Below are positions 51,871 to 60,552 of a DNA stretch of 64,000 bases, in pieces; positions within the stretch are counted from its first letter, which is position 1; every line of letters starts with the position of its first letter. The translations under genes and the position numbers were made by a program. The notes beneath the pieces were generated by a model that did no database searches, had not been told where the DNA came from, and saw only the letters and a list, made by a program, of their open reading frames with translations. The DNA is taken from positions 186,001 through 250,000 of the forward strand of contig JALNWA010000001.1 in assembly GCA_023231115.1 (NCBI GenBank), in the 5' to 3' direction. The DNA is from Candidatus Altimarinota bacterium (GTDB lineage Bacteria > Patescibacteriota > Gracilibacteria > UBA1369 > LOWO2-01-FULL-3).

Positions 51871-53052
51871 CTACTTCGCCTCCTCCTCAGCAACTTCCTC
51901 AACTTTCTCTTCACTTTCTTCTTTCTTTGCTTTCTTTTTCTTTTCTTCTTTCTTCTCCTCTTTTTCGCTCATCGCCTTGATTGAAAGTCCAACTCTGTGG
52001 TCTTCAGGATCAATAGCAATGACCTTAGCTTTCACTTTTTCTCCAACCTTCAAATATTGAGTAATATCAGGATTTTCATCAGCTGTAACTTCGCTAACGT
52101 GTATAAGTCCGTTGATATCATTTTCAAGTTTCATGAATGCTCCAAATGGAGTGATTCTGTTGATTTCACCTTCCACAACAGTTCCAACTTCATATTTCTT
52201 TGTAGCCTCAACCCAAGGATCAGGAGTTAGTCTCTTCATAGAAAGGCTGATCTTGTCTTTGTCTTTTCCGATGACCATAACTTCTGTGTCTTCACCAAGC
52301 CTTCCATAATCACGAGGGTCTTTGACGTGTCCCCAAGCGATTTCTGAAATATGCACAAGTCCTTCAAGACCTCCAAATGTAACGAAGATACCGAATTTAA
52401 CGATACCGCTGATTCTTCCTTTAACTTTTTGTCCGACATCAAGTTTGTCGAGTGCTACTCCACGTGTCTCTTCTTCTGCCGCTTTTTCAGATAGAATTAA
52501 TTTTCCTCCTTCACGATCAAGATTAATGATACGTACAGTAAGAGGAATTCCGACAAGCTTTCCAAGTCTTGCAAGAATTTCGTTGCTGTCAGCACCGTCG
52601 ACTCTAGGATAGTGCAATGGAGCAAGTTGTGAAACCGGGATAAACCCTTTGATTCCATCGATATTAAGTAGAAGTCCTCCTTTGTTTGCTTCGTTCGCCA
52701 TAACTTGAATAGATTTGTCGCTTTCGTAAGCATCAACAAATTTCTTCCAAGTTTTTTCTTGGCTCGCTTTTCGAAGTGATAGGACAATAAGCCCATCCTC
52801 GTTTTCTTCTTCCAAAACATAAGCATAAATGCTATCGCCCGGTTGAAGCGTTTTTAATGTATTAAGGCTGTCATTAGCCTCTTGTCCGGAAATAATACCG
52901 GTTGATGTGCCGTCCAAATCGACAAGCACTTTATTCTTTACTACGCTCACAACAATTCCATCTACAAATGTACCTGGAACCGGTGGATTAAGCACGCCAC
53001 TAGAGGCAATCAGCTCATCCATAAGTGCACTTTTGGTGTATTTATTCGCCAT
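51871..53052 (-). CDS. rpsA: 30S ribosomal protein bS1
   Basis: A 393-aa protein with four S1 OB-fold repeats (about 25-95, 110-185, 200-270, 285-355), e.g. GQKVKGRISGIVKFGIFVTFGGLEGLVHISEI and VVEGEINRITPFGAFMKLENDINGLIHVSEV, and a Lys/Glu-rich tail. bS1 binds mRNA leaders on the 30S platform. Four repeats instead of six is like Firmicutes forms, which lack the strong mRNA-unfolding role; this agrees with the rarity of Shine-Dalgarno sites here only loosely. Confidence 0.93.
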   Translation of the reverse strand: MANKYTKSALMDELIASSGVLNPPVPGTFVDGIVVSVVKNKVLVDLDGTSTGIISGQEANDSLNTLKTLQPGDSIYAYVLEEENEDGLIVLSLRKASQEKTWKKFVDAYESDKSIQVMANEANKGGLLLNIDGIKGFIPVSQLAPLHYPRVDGADSNEILARLGKLVGIPLTVRIINLDREGGKLILSEKAAEEETRGVALDKLDVGQKVKGRISGIVKFGIFVTFGGLEGLVHISEIAWGHVKDPRDYGRLGEDTEVMVIGKDKDKISLSMKRLTPDPWVEATKKYEVGTVVEGEINRITPFGAFMKLENDINGLIHVSEVTADENPDITQYLKVGEKVKAKVIAIDPEDHRVGLSIKAMSEKEEKKEEKKKKAKKEESEEKVEEVAEEEAK

Positions 53053-53191
53053 AAATTGCGTTTAGCAGGACCTTTTAATATTTATAAGCTTTTGCGCATA
53101 AAGGTGGTCCATGCCGTAAAAATCCATTTACTAACAAAAGCAACGGGGATTATAAGAAGGTTTTGTGCGTTTGTCAAAGGGAAAATTATAA

Positions 53192-53223
53192 AAAAAGCCC
53201 CCGTCATTTAAGGGAGCTTTTTG
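53192..53223 (-). terminator. Terminator of the 53232 gene (bidirectional form)
   Basis: AAAAAGC-CCC and GGG-GCTTTTT arms (53192-53202 and 53211-53222) around an AT-rich loop; runs of A and T on the two sides allow use from both strands. Confidence 0.7.
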
Positions 53224-53231
53224 CCAAAGTT

Positions 53232-54113
53232 TTATTGTTCTTTTCTGGCAGGGGTACCAAGTTTTTCCAAAAGTTTTTGGATCAAAATTGCCAACCTATT
53301 CATCTCTCCCATATTAGGGACAATTTCCCTGTTGACACGCCCGATTCCATACAATTCGTTTTCTCCTTCCCCCATCTCAATCAAGGAATTCAGTCTTTTT
53401 AAGGCTATTGATAGGCTAAGAGCATTAGAATCCCTCTTTATGAGTGCACCGGGATGCGTGATGTCAATCTGTAAATGCCTGTATGTAGCTTTTAGACCGG
53501 ACAAACCAGAATTTATAGCCCTCATTTCCTCCATTTCTTCGGGACTCAGCTCACTTACAACTTCCCCCACGATACGAAAACCATGCCCAGCATCGTAAAC
53601 CGGAATAATAGCTCTCCCTGTTTTTGGATCAACATGATCACGTCTAGAAAAATAAGCCTGTCCTTCATTTCTTCTTATAACATCTCTAGGATACATAAAA
53701 AATTCCCCCTCCTTTAACCCGCCTACAAGCAACATTTTTTCATCCGCTTCATTCTGACCTTCTTCACCAACCACTCCTTCAACTCTTTCCACTGTGCTCT
53801 TCCGCGCATCAAGCAATGGGGAAACCAACTTCATATTCACTTCATCAACCGAAGATAACACAACATCTTTTACGGTTGAATACACTTCACCACTCCCTTG
53901 AATCAAAGCGTACCTCTTTAAAACTTCACCGGTATCGCCAAATAATTCATGTTTGGGATCTCTACATTTCATTACAAGTTCATAGACTGCTACGGGGTTC
54001 TCATCAAGCAAACGTCTCAACGCAATCATCGTTGTTGTAACAATCGACTTCGCTACCTCACCTCCATTTTTTAAATCTAGAGTACCGTGCTCTTCAGTTC
54101 TATTTCTATCCAT
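53232..54113 (-). CDS. Unknown soluble protein
   Basis: A 293-aa protein. The N-terminal half is helical (AKSIVTTTMIALRRLLDENP), the middle is beta-rich with charged residues (GEFFMYPRDVIRRNEGQAYFSRRDHVDPKTGRAIIPVYDAGHGFRI), and the C-terminal part is helical again. No signal peptide, membrane helix or Cys motif. It has its own promoter (54142-54169) and terminator. No family recognised. His and Asp residues in the central part are not arranged in a motif I know. Confidence 0.6.
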   Translation of the reverse strand: MDRNRTEEHGTLDLKNGGEVAKSIVTTTMIALRRLLDENPVAVYELVMKCRDPKHELFGDTGEVLKRYALIQGSGEVYSTVKDVVLSSVDEVNMKLVSPLLDARKSTVERVEGVVGEEGQNEADEKMLLVGGLKEGEFFMYPRDVIRRNEGQAYFSRRDHVDPKTGRAIIPVYDAGHGFRIVGEVVSELSPEEMEEMRAINSGLSGLKATYRHLQIDITHPGALIKRDSNALSLSIALKRLNSLIEMGEGENELYGIGRVNREIVPNMGEMNRLAILIQKLLEKLGTPARKEQ

Positions 54114-54141
54114 ATATTTAGTTTTTAATTACACTAAACGC

Positions 54142-54169
54142 ATTATAACATGTCTACAACTTAATGCAA
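54142..54169 (-). promoter_or_regulatory. Promoter of the 53232 gene
   Basis: On the minus strand TTGCAT (54164-54169), 16 bp, TATAAT (54142-54147). Confidence 0.6.
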
Positions 54170-54271
54170 CCATAAATCATTAAAAATTCTATATTAGGAT
54201 TTCTAATTTTCACATACATGCAAACCCACACAGCAGGTCTTTTACGTCTTACAATAAAACTTGACAGATTG

Positions 54272-54300
54272 TTGACTTGTTTCATTTCTTGTGTTAATAT
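54272..54300 (+). promoter_or_regulatory. Promoter upstream of the third NYN gene
   Basis: TTGACT (54272-54277), 17 bp, TAATAT (54295-54300). A second TTGACA lies at 54261-54266. Confidence 0.7.
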
Positions 54301-54331
54301 TTTGTTGCCCTTGAAAAAGGGTCATAACTTC

Positions 54332-54368
54332 CCCGGCTGTGTCATTGACTGATACTCCGGGTTTTTCT
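54332..54368 (+). terminator. Attenuator-like terminator in the leader of the NYN gene
   Basis: CCCGG (54332-54336) pairs with CCGGG (54357-54361), and GTGTCA (54339-54344) with TGATAC (54350-54355), around a 5-nt loop, followed by TTTTTCT. It stands between promoter and ATG 54380; a smaller CCCTT/AAGGG hairpin precedes it (54308-54321). Either the leader terminates conditionally, or the promoter drives a roughly 60-nt RNA. Confidence 0.6.
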
Positions 54369-54379
54369 ATTATAGGCAC

Positions 54380-54922
54380 ATGGAAGAAAGAATTTATGTT
54401 TATATCGATGGCGGAAATTTTTATCAAAGAATAGTGAACGACTACGGATTTCATTATCAATCTTTTAAATTATCCAAATTTTGTAATGATCTGATTGGCG
54501 CCGGAAGAAAAAAAGAGGGGATTCGTTATTATGTAGGTAAAGTGAAGCAATATCCCGATAATCCTAAAAGTATTCAATTGTATAATTCTCAGCAAAAACT
54601 TCTTCAAAAATTAAAAGATGAGGAAATTTATAGCGTGCTTGGGCACATTCAAAAGATTGGCGATACATATAGAGAAAAAGGCGTAGATGTCAGAATAGGC
54701 TTGGATCTCTTGGAGGGAGCATATGAAGATCGCTATGATACAGCTTTAGTTATAAGCTCAGATAGTGACTTAACTCCGGCTTTTGAACTTGTTCGCAGAA
54801 AAGGCAAAAAGATTGAAAGTATTATGTTTGATCGTAGATTTTCTATCGCTCTGCAAAAAGGTGCGAGTACTTTTAGAATTTTAAATAAAAACGATTTAAT
54901 CAAGTTTGGGAGTTTAAAATAG
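54380..54922 (+). CDS. LabA-like NYN-domain putative RNase
   Basis: A 180-aa protein, nearly all NYN/PIN domain: YVYIDGGNFYQRI (first Asp), EKGVDVRIGLDLLEGAYEDRYD (the K-G-x-D-V-x-x-x-x-D block) and ALVISSDSDLTPAFELVRRKGK (SSDSD loop). This is the closest of the three to the LabA/DUF88 type. It is preceded by the attenuator-like hairpin, which suggests conditional expression, and followed by a hairpin at 54919-54946. The substrate is unknown. Confidence 0.8.
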   Translation: MEERIYVYIDGGNFYQRIVNDYGFHYQSFKLSKFCNDLIGAGRKKEGIRYYVGKVKQYPDNPKSIQLYNSQQKLLQKLKDEEIYSVLGHIQKIGDTYREKGVDVRIGLDLLEGAYEDRYDTALVISSDSDLTPAFELVRRKGKKIESIMFDRRFSIALQKGASTFRILNKNDLIKFGSLK

Positions 54923-54946
54923 CCCACATCTTTCGATGCAGGCTAT
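54919..54946 (+). terminator. Hairpin at the end of the third NYN gene
   Basis: ATAGCC/GGCTAT and CATC/GATG stems with a TTTC loop; the following T-run is weak (TCTCTATGG). Confidence 0.45.
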
Positions 54947-55033
54947 TCTCTATGGTATTATTTCCCTTCAAGTTTTATGAGTAAAACTCAAAGACACCAA
55001 AAGTTTAAACCTACTTGCTTTATATGTCAAAAA

Positions 55034-57652
55034 TTACACCTTTACCAACTCCACGCCCTTCGCACCTTTTTTGACAATTTTGACTCTGTCGTTTTCTTTG
55101 AATTGGCCGTCAAGGAATTTTTCTGTCAAAGGATCTTCGACAAGTTCCTGAATAGCGCGCCTAACAGGACGTGCGCCGTATTTAGGATCATAACCGACTT
55201 CCGCCAATACATCTAAAGCTGAAGGTGTCACCTCAAGTGTAAGATTTTTTGGCTTGATACGATCCATCAATTTATTCAAATTTAACTGAACGATTTCTTT
55301 GATATTCGCATTTGTAAGCGCATGGAACACAACAATCTTATCTATTCTATTCAAGAATTCCGGCTTGAAATGATCTTTAAGCTCTTTCAAAGTCTCGGAT
55401 TTCATTGCTTCAAATCCTTTTTCAGCTTTCGCAATATCAGGACCTTGCGCGGCAAATCCGATTGGTGCCGCTTTATCCGTAAGTTTTTTCGCTCCGATAT
55501 TTGAAGTCATCACGATAATAGTATTTTTGAAATCGACTTTTCGTCCCTTTGCGTCTGTAAGTTCACCATCTTCAAGAATTTGAAGCAACAAATTAAATAC
55601 ATCAGGATGAGCTTTTTCGATCTCATCAAAAAGTATGACGCTGTAAGGTTTTCGTCTAACGGCTTCAGTAAGCTGTCCGCCGTCTTCGTATCCGACATAT
55701 CCAGCAGTCGCACCGACAAGTCGCGAAGTGTTGTGTCTTTCCATAAATTCACTCATGTCGATTTTTATAAGAGCGTTTTTGTCGCTGAAAACTTCCTCGG
55801 CGATGGCTTTTACAAGCTCGGTTTTTCCGACACCAGTAGGCCCCATAAATATAAATGAACCAATAGGTCTTCTTTCATCAGCGAAACCCGCGCGTGATCT
55901 TCGAATTGAATTACAGACCGCGCTAACGGCTTCCTCTTGCCCGATAATCCTTGTTCTGATGGATTCTTCCAAAGATTTTAATTTTGAAATATCATCTTTT
56001 AGAAGCCTTGTTACTGGCACTCCGGTCATAGTCGAAACAACTTCTGCGATATTATCCGCAGTGACTTTTTCACGTTTTGCTCTTGGAGTTTTTATGAATT
56101 TTTGTTCTTCAATTTTTTTCAAAACGTCCAATTCCTCATTTCGAAGAGTTGCCGCATCTTCGTAACTTTGTTTTGAAACACAGTCTTCTTTTTTCTTTAT
56201 TATAGCATTAAGTTTGCTTTGTAATTTTTTAACTTTATCGTTGTTTGAAGTCTTATTTATGCGCTTTTTAGCGGATGCTTCGTCGACCAAATCAATAGCT
56301 TTGTCAGGCAAAAATTTATCATTCAAGTATCGTTTTGAAAGAGTGACTGCGGCAGACAAAGCGTCATCTGTAATAAGTAAATTGTGATGTTCTTCAAAAG
56401 ATTCTCGAATTCCATGTAAAATTTCCAAAGTTTCTGAAGGAGAAGTTTCCTCAACCATAACGGACTGAAACCTTCTTTCAAGGGCCGCATCTTTTTCAAT
56501 ATGTTTTCTGAATTCCGCGGTGGTAGTCGCTCCAATAACCTGAACTTTTCCGCGAGATAAAGCCGGTTTTAGAATATTCGCCGCGTCCAAACTTCCTTCC
56601 GCGCTTCCGGCTCCCATAACCGTGTGAAGTTCGTCAATAAACAAAATCACATTGTCCTGACTCATAACTTCCTCGATAATTTGTTTTATTCTTTCTTCAA
56701 ATTCTCCTCTGTATTTTGTCCCTGCGACAATCGATGCCATTGAAAGTGACAAAATCCTCTTATCTAGCATATTGTCAGGCACTTTTTCAGCCGCAATCGC
56801 TTGAGCAAGTCCTTCGCAAACCGCAGTTTTACCGACTCCGGATTCTCCGATAAGTACCGGATTATTTTTTGTCTTTCTCGAAAGAATGCTGATCACGCGT
56901 TCAATTTCTTTTTTACGTCCAACAATAGGATCCAATTTTCCTTTTTTAGCCTCATCCACAAGATCAGTTGTGAAATAATCAAGCGCCGGTGTATTTGTTT
57001 TTTTGCCGTTTTGAGCCGCCACTGTTTTTTTCTTTTTATAATTAGGCGTCTCGTCTTTCATTTGTCCGTTCATCATGCCCTGAAGTCCCGCAAGGAAAAA
57101 TTCAATAGGATTCATCGCATTGCCATTTTTTGGAGGCATATGAACTCCGCTCGAACTTTCATCCATTGATCCGTTTTTAGGATCGTAATTTTTTGCTCTG
57201 TCAAAAATTTCAAGAATTTGGGCTTTTACATCAGCAGGGGACACCTTCATATTTTCCAATATAACAGTAGCCGCAGTGTTGTCTTGTGAAACAAGCGAAA
57301 GAAGTAGATGTTCTGTTCCGACAAAAGAATGTCCGTTGTCATGAGCAAGCTTCACCGCGCCCTCTATAACTTCCTTTGCAAAGCCTGAAAGACCTGTGGC
57401 CTGACCTGCGCTCGCAACATTAGAAGTGCTGTTTCTTCCTACAGTCTTAAGAACAAGGTTTACATTGTCCAAAGAAACACCGAAATTTAACAGTACGGAG
57501 GCACCAAGAGAATTTTCTTGAGCCAAAATTCCCATAAGGACATGTTCCGTTCCAACATAATTTAAATTTGCATCCTTAGCTTTTTCCTGTGCAACAACGA
57601 GAGCCCTTTTTGCCTCTTTTGTGAATTTTTCAAATTGATTGAATTCTGTCAT
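55034..57652 (-). CDS. clpC: ATP-dependent Clp protease ATPase subunit ClpC
   Basis: An 872-aa AAA+ unfoldase. Two Clp_N repeats (about 8-75 and 85-155), a linker, AAA-1 with GESGVGKT (269-276), a UVR-type middle helix (KEDCVSKQSYEDAATLRNEEL) marking ClpC rather than ClpA or ClpB, and AAA-2 with GPTGVGKT and the arginine-finger SNIGA region. It feeds substrates to ClpP, which is not in the window. A CIRCE-like operator lies 110 bp upstream (57763-57789), suggesting HrcA-type heat-shock control. Confidence 0.93.
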   Translation of the reverse strand: MTEFNQFEKFTKEAKRALVVAQEKAKDANLNYVGTEHVLMGILAQENSLGASVLLNFGVSLDNVNLVLKTVGRNSTSNVASAGQATGLSGFAKEVIEGAVKLAHDNGHSFVGTEHLLLSLVSQDNTAATVILENMKVSPADVKAQILEIFDRAKNYDPKNGSMDESSSGVHMPPKNGNAMNPIEFFLAGLQGMMNGQMKDETPNYKKKKTVAAQNGKKTNTPALDYFTTDLVDEAKKGKLDPIVGRKKEIERVISILSRKTKNNPVLIGESGVGKTAVCEGLAQAIAAEKVPDNMLDKRILSLSMASIVAGTKYRGEFEERIKQIIEEVMSQDNVILFIDELHTVMGAGSAEGSLDAANILKPALSRGKVQVIGATTTAEFRKHIEKDAALERRFQSVMVEETSPSETLEILHGIRESFEEHHNLLITDDALSAAVTLSKRYLNDKFLPDKAIDLVDEASAKKRINKTSNNDKVKKLQSKLNAIIKKKEDCVSKQSYEDAATLRNEELDVLKKIEEQKFIKTPRAKREKVTADNIAEVVSTMTGVPVTRLLKDDISKLKSLEESIRTRIIGQEEAVSAVCNSIRRSRAGFADERRPIGSFIFMGPTGVGKTELVKAIAEEVFSDKNALIKIDMSEFMERHNTSRLVGATAGYVGYEDGGQLTEAVRRKPYSVILFDEIEKAHPDVFNLLLQILEDGELTDAKGRKVDFKNTIIVMTSNIGAKKLTDKAAPIGFAAQGPDIAKAEKGFEAMKSETLKELKDHFKPEFLNRIDKIVVFHALTNANIKEIVQLNLNKLMDRIKPKNLTLEVTPSALDVLAEVGYDPKYGARPVRRAIQELVEDPLTEKFLDGQFKENDRVKIVKKGAKGVELVKV

Positions 57653-57679
57653 TTTTATTTTTGATTAATTTATCAATAA

Positions 57680-57708
57680 ATTCTACCATAAAACGCTGAT
57701 ACTTTCAC
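57680..57708 (-). promoter_or_regulatory. Candidate promoter of clpC
   Basis: On the minus strand GTGAAA (57703-57708), 17 bp, TAGAAT (57680-57685), about 28 nt before ATG 57652. Confidence 0.45.
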
Positions 57709-57762
57709 CCTATAAGAGCGATTTATGCTTTACGTAAGAGAAAATCCTTGTACCATACAATA

Positions 57763-57789
57763 TTAGCACTTAAACACCTTGAGTGCTAG
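57763..57789. promoter_or_regulatory. CIRCE-like operator upstream of clpC
   Basis: TTAGCACTT-N9-GAGTGCTAG matches the HrcA operator TTAGCACTC-N9-GAGTGCTAA at 16 of 18 positions with the exact 9-nt spacer. It overlaps the last codons of the lipoprotein gene and sits upstream of clpC's promoter. Confidence 0.6.
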
Positions 57790-58981
57790 AAATCTTACTT
57801 GACATTAGCAAGATAATATCGCGATATTGTTTGTTTCCGCTTAGAAGAAAGGTGTGGTTGTCGACCTTTACATATATGGCAATTTGATCTCCTTTATCAA
57901 TTTCGACACATTCAAACGCGCCAAATTTGAGATTTTTGCCGGAAGGCAAGTCTCCTGAAACAATATCAAGTCCTATAAGTTCTTTGCCGTCAGAAGTCTC
58001 CGTGAAGGAGTAATGATACGAAGATCCTTGCATAGAAGCCTTTTCTCCGGAGTAATACCATTTTGCAGGATATTCACCCTTAAATTTAAAAGGAAGACTT
58101 TCGAAAACTGAAAACTTCAAATCTGAAACCGGAAGCGTTTCCTCTGAAACAGAAGGTTCTTCACTATTGTCTCCGGAATCGGAAATCTCTGAAGTAAATC
58201 CTGTAAATTTAAAGCTTGAAAGAATTTCGTTATATGCATTTTTATGTTCGGAAACGGTAGGATTTCCCGCAACAAAAGAAATCTGATAAATAAGCCCGTT
58301 TCTATACAAATAAACATCTTCATTGTTGTTTCTGGAAATTTTTAGCGCATCCAACAAATCCTCTCCGACCTTGTTCAAATATGAAGAAGGGTCAGCCATT
58401 TTAGGCAAATTTTTATCAGCATACGCAAACAAAGCGTCATCTATAGAATCTTTGTTTGGCGCAGTAGGATCAAAAACAAAAGGTGTTTGAAGAATTGTTA
58501 CGACGTCGGGTTTCCCGACAGTTTCATTTTTTAAAGTTGGAGCAGTCAAAACAACGCTGTCTCCAAGATCTTCAAGAGCCCAGTCGTTTGGATAATTTAT
58601 TTCAAAACCAAGATCGGTGTTTTTATATGAAACCAAGTCTTTGTCGGTTTTATCTTTTGAAAGAACCTCCATCACAGATACGCCTGAAACTTCAAAAACA
58701 TCATCTTTTGTGTTCATAAAGCCCATAACTTGAACTTTATTTTCAAGATATTCGTTGCTTCCAAGATTAAGAATAAGGCTTCTCAAAGGAGTAATATTGT
58801 CTTTTTCGTCCACAAGTATATGAGTCCCGTCATAAGTTGCGTCGGAAGGCTTGTCCTTCAAAACTCCGACTTTTGTAGTGATATCGGCATCATCTTTGAA
58901 AAATCCGCCGACACCGCATCCGGAAAAGAAAATAGAAGACATCAAAACCACGGAAAAAATAAAAATCTTTTTATTAAACAT
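57770..58981 (-). CDS. Lipoprotein with PsbP-like domain
   Basis: A 403-aa protein. Residues 1-22 are a lipoprotein signal ending SSIFFSGC (Cys22). Residues about 30-105 form a small beta-rich domain (KVQVMGFMNTKDDVFEVSGVSVMEV). Residues about 115-260 show the PsbP-like pattern (YKNTDLGFEINYPNDWALEDLGDSVVL) and a second weaker copy follows from about 285 (FSVFESLPFKFKGEYPAKWYYSG). Envelope-anchored; function unknown. It lies upstream of clpC on the same strand, and its 3' end carries the CIRCE-like site. Confidence 0.75.
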   Translation of the reverse strand: MFNKKIFIFSVVLMSSIFFSGCGVGGFFKDDADITTKVGVLKDKPSDATYDGTHILVDEKDNITPLRSLILNLGSNEYLENKVQVMGFMNTKDDVFEVSGVSVMEVLSKDKTDKDLVSYKNTDLGFEINYPNDWALEDLGDSVVLTAPTLKNETVGKPDVVTILQTPFVFDPTAPNKDSIDDALFAYADKNLPKMADPSSYLNKVGEDLLDALKISRNNNEDVYLYRNGLIYQISFVAGNPTVSEHKNAYNEILSSFKFTGFTSEISDSGDNSEEPSVSEETLPVSDLKFSVFESLPFKFKGEYPAKWYYSGEKASMQGSSYHYSFTETSDGKELIGLDIVSGDLPSGKNLKFGAFECVEIDKGDQIAIYVKVDNHTFLLSGNKQYRDIILLMSSKISSTQGV

Positions 58982-59011
58982 ATTTATCTTTTTAATTTTT
59001 AAACGAACTGA

Positions 59012-60037
59012 TTATATAAGATTTCTCTGTAATTTTAAACCTAAATGCTCATAAGCGTTGTCCGTTGCAATTCTTCCTCTTGCAGTCCTTTCCAAAAATC
59101 CCATTTTTATCAAAAACGGTTCGTAAATATCTTCAATTGTGTCTTCTTCTTCTGAAGTTGCCGCGGAAATTGTATTTAATCCCACAGGTCCGCCTTTGAA
59201 TTTTTCAATAATGACAGAAAGAATTTCTCGATCCACGCTGTCCAAGCCCAATTCGTCGATTCCCATTGCATCAAGCGCTTCTCTCGTTGCACCAAAATCT
59301 ATAACGGATTTGTTTTTCACATCTGCATAATCTCTAACTCTCTTTAATAAACGATTCGCAATTCTCGGAATTTGTCTTGAAGACTTAGCAAGAAGAGTCG
59401 CGGCAGGATCATCAATTTTGCATTTTAGAATTTTCGCAGACCTCAAAAGAATTTCTTTGATTTCGTCGGTCGTATAAAATTGAAGTTTTAATACATTCCC
59501 AAATCTTCCGCGAAGCGGCGCGGACAACATGCTAATCTTAGTCGTGGCTCCAATAAGAGTAAAATGAGGCAGAGCAATTCTCATTGTCCTTGCGGAAGGA
59601 CCTTTCCCAAGCACGATATCAATTCCAAAATCTTCCATCGCGGAATACAAAACTTCCTCAACAACAGGCTTAAGTCTGTGGATTTCATCAATAAACAAAA
59701 TGTCATTAGGTTCAAGATTCGAAACAATAGACGCAACATCTCCTTGTTTTTCCAAAGCAGGCCCTGAAGTTATACGAATATTCGCACCAAATTCATTTGC
59801 AATAATTTGTGAAAGTGTCGTTTTTCCAAGTCCAGGAGCCCCATGAATCAAAATATGATCAAGTCCGTCTCCGCGTTTTTTTGCCGCCTCAATCGCAATT
59901 TTCAAATTTTCTTTTGAAGCTGTTTGTCCGATATATTCATTAAAAGTCTTTGGTCTAAGCACATTTTCAAACTGTACAAAGTCTGACGCTTCGACTTTTT
60001 TACCTGTCATCAAATTTTCTTCTTCTCGTTCAATCAT
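59012..60037 (-). CDS. ruvB: Holliday junction branch migration helicase RuvB
   Basis: A 341-aa AAA+ motor. LRPKTFNEYIGQ starts the core; ILIHGAPGLGKTTLSQIIA is Walker A; LFIDEIHRLKPVVEEVLYSAMEDF is Walker B; GATTKISMLSAPLRGRFG is sensor/arginine region; the C-terminal winged helix (GLDSVDREILSVIIEKFKGGPVGLNTIS) binds DNA. It works with RuvA and RuvC at Holliday junctions; neither is here. Its ATG overlaps the stop of the preceding gene as TAATG at 60035-60039. Confidence 0.96.
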   Translation of the reverse strand: MIEREEENLMTGKKVEASDFVQFENVLRPKTFNEYIGQTASKENLKIAIEAAKKRGDGLDHILIHGAPGLGKTTLSQIIANEFGANIRITSGPALEKQGDVASIVSNLEPNDILFIDEIHRLKPVVEEVLYSAMEDFGIDIVLGKGPSARTMRIALPHFTLIGATTKISMLSAPLRGRFGNVLKLQFYTTDEIKEILLRSAKILKCKIDDPAATLLAKSSRQIPRIANRLLKRVRDYADVKNKSVIDFGATREALDAMGIDELGLDSVDREILSVIIEKFKGGPVGLNTISAATSEEEDTIEDIYEPFLIKMGFLERTARGRIATDNAYEHLGLKLQRNLI

Positions 60038-60516
60038 TATTGTGGCTTGATGTGATATATAAATTTTCGAATTCCTTCCGGATCAGGAGCTTCATTATAA
60101 TCTATACTAACCGAACTTGCAGCTGTTTCGAGTCTAAATCTACCATAATCGAATATCCAAAATTTTGAAATAAAACCTTTTTCCTGAGTTTGTATTTCCT
60201 CAATATCACTCAAAAAAGCCTCGGATTCCTTGCGCGTGGCAAGCCCAGTCCAATTGATATAAATTATTCTTTCATTCGTGACAACAAGAGTGTCAGACCA
60301 ATATATTATTGAAGTATAAGCACAAACAATTGCAAAAAGAGCAAAAAGAACGAGGTGCGCTATCACAAATCCTTTCATTGAGAACGAGTCTTTGGCCATA
60401 TATAACAAAAAGAAAAACGGCAAAAATCCGATAATCGTTTTTACCATTTTAAACACAAAAGGTGTCGGATGGTGATGGTAAACCTTCATTAGGCGTTCTT
60501 CTTTCCTTAAATCCAT
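60037..60516 (-). CDS. Membrane protein with bacterial PH-like domain
   Basis: A 159-aa protein. Two membrane helices (about 21-42 and 49-70) and then a PH-like beta domain: LVVTNERIIYINW, ATRKESEAFLSDIEEIQTQEKGFISKFWIFDYGRFRLET. This is the bPH_2 pattern (TNERI, a mixed region with DIEEI, a final GxxxLET strand), as in the 3246 protein, though the two are not close copies. It is co-translated with ruvB through a TAATG overlap. A membrane-proximal sensing or scaffold role is common for the family; nothing more is shown. Confidence 0.65.
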   Translation of the reverse strand: MDLRKEERLMKVYHHHPTPFVFKMVKTIIGFLPFFFLLYMAKDSFSMKGFVIAHLVLFALFAIVCAYTSIIYWSDTLVVTNERIIYINWTGLATRKESEAFLSDIEEIQTQEKGFISKFWIFDYGRFRLETAASSVSIDYNEAPDPEGIRKFIYHIKPQ

Positions 60517-60552
60517 AAAGAATATAAAATGATTTCGTTACTATTCTAGAAC

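Noticed and set aside
53163..53222. A TTGTGC-18-TATAAA promoter for an RNA at the terminator before the 53232 gene
   Set aside because: The start would fall within the hairpin itself, leaving no transcript; the hairpin is explained as the terminator of the convergent genes.
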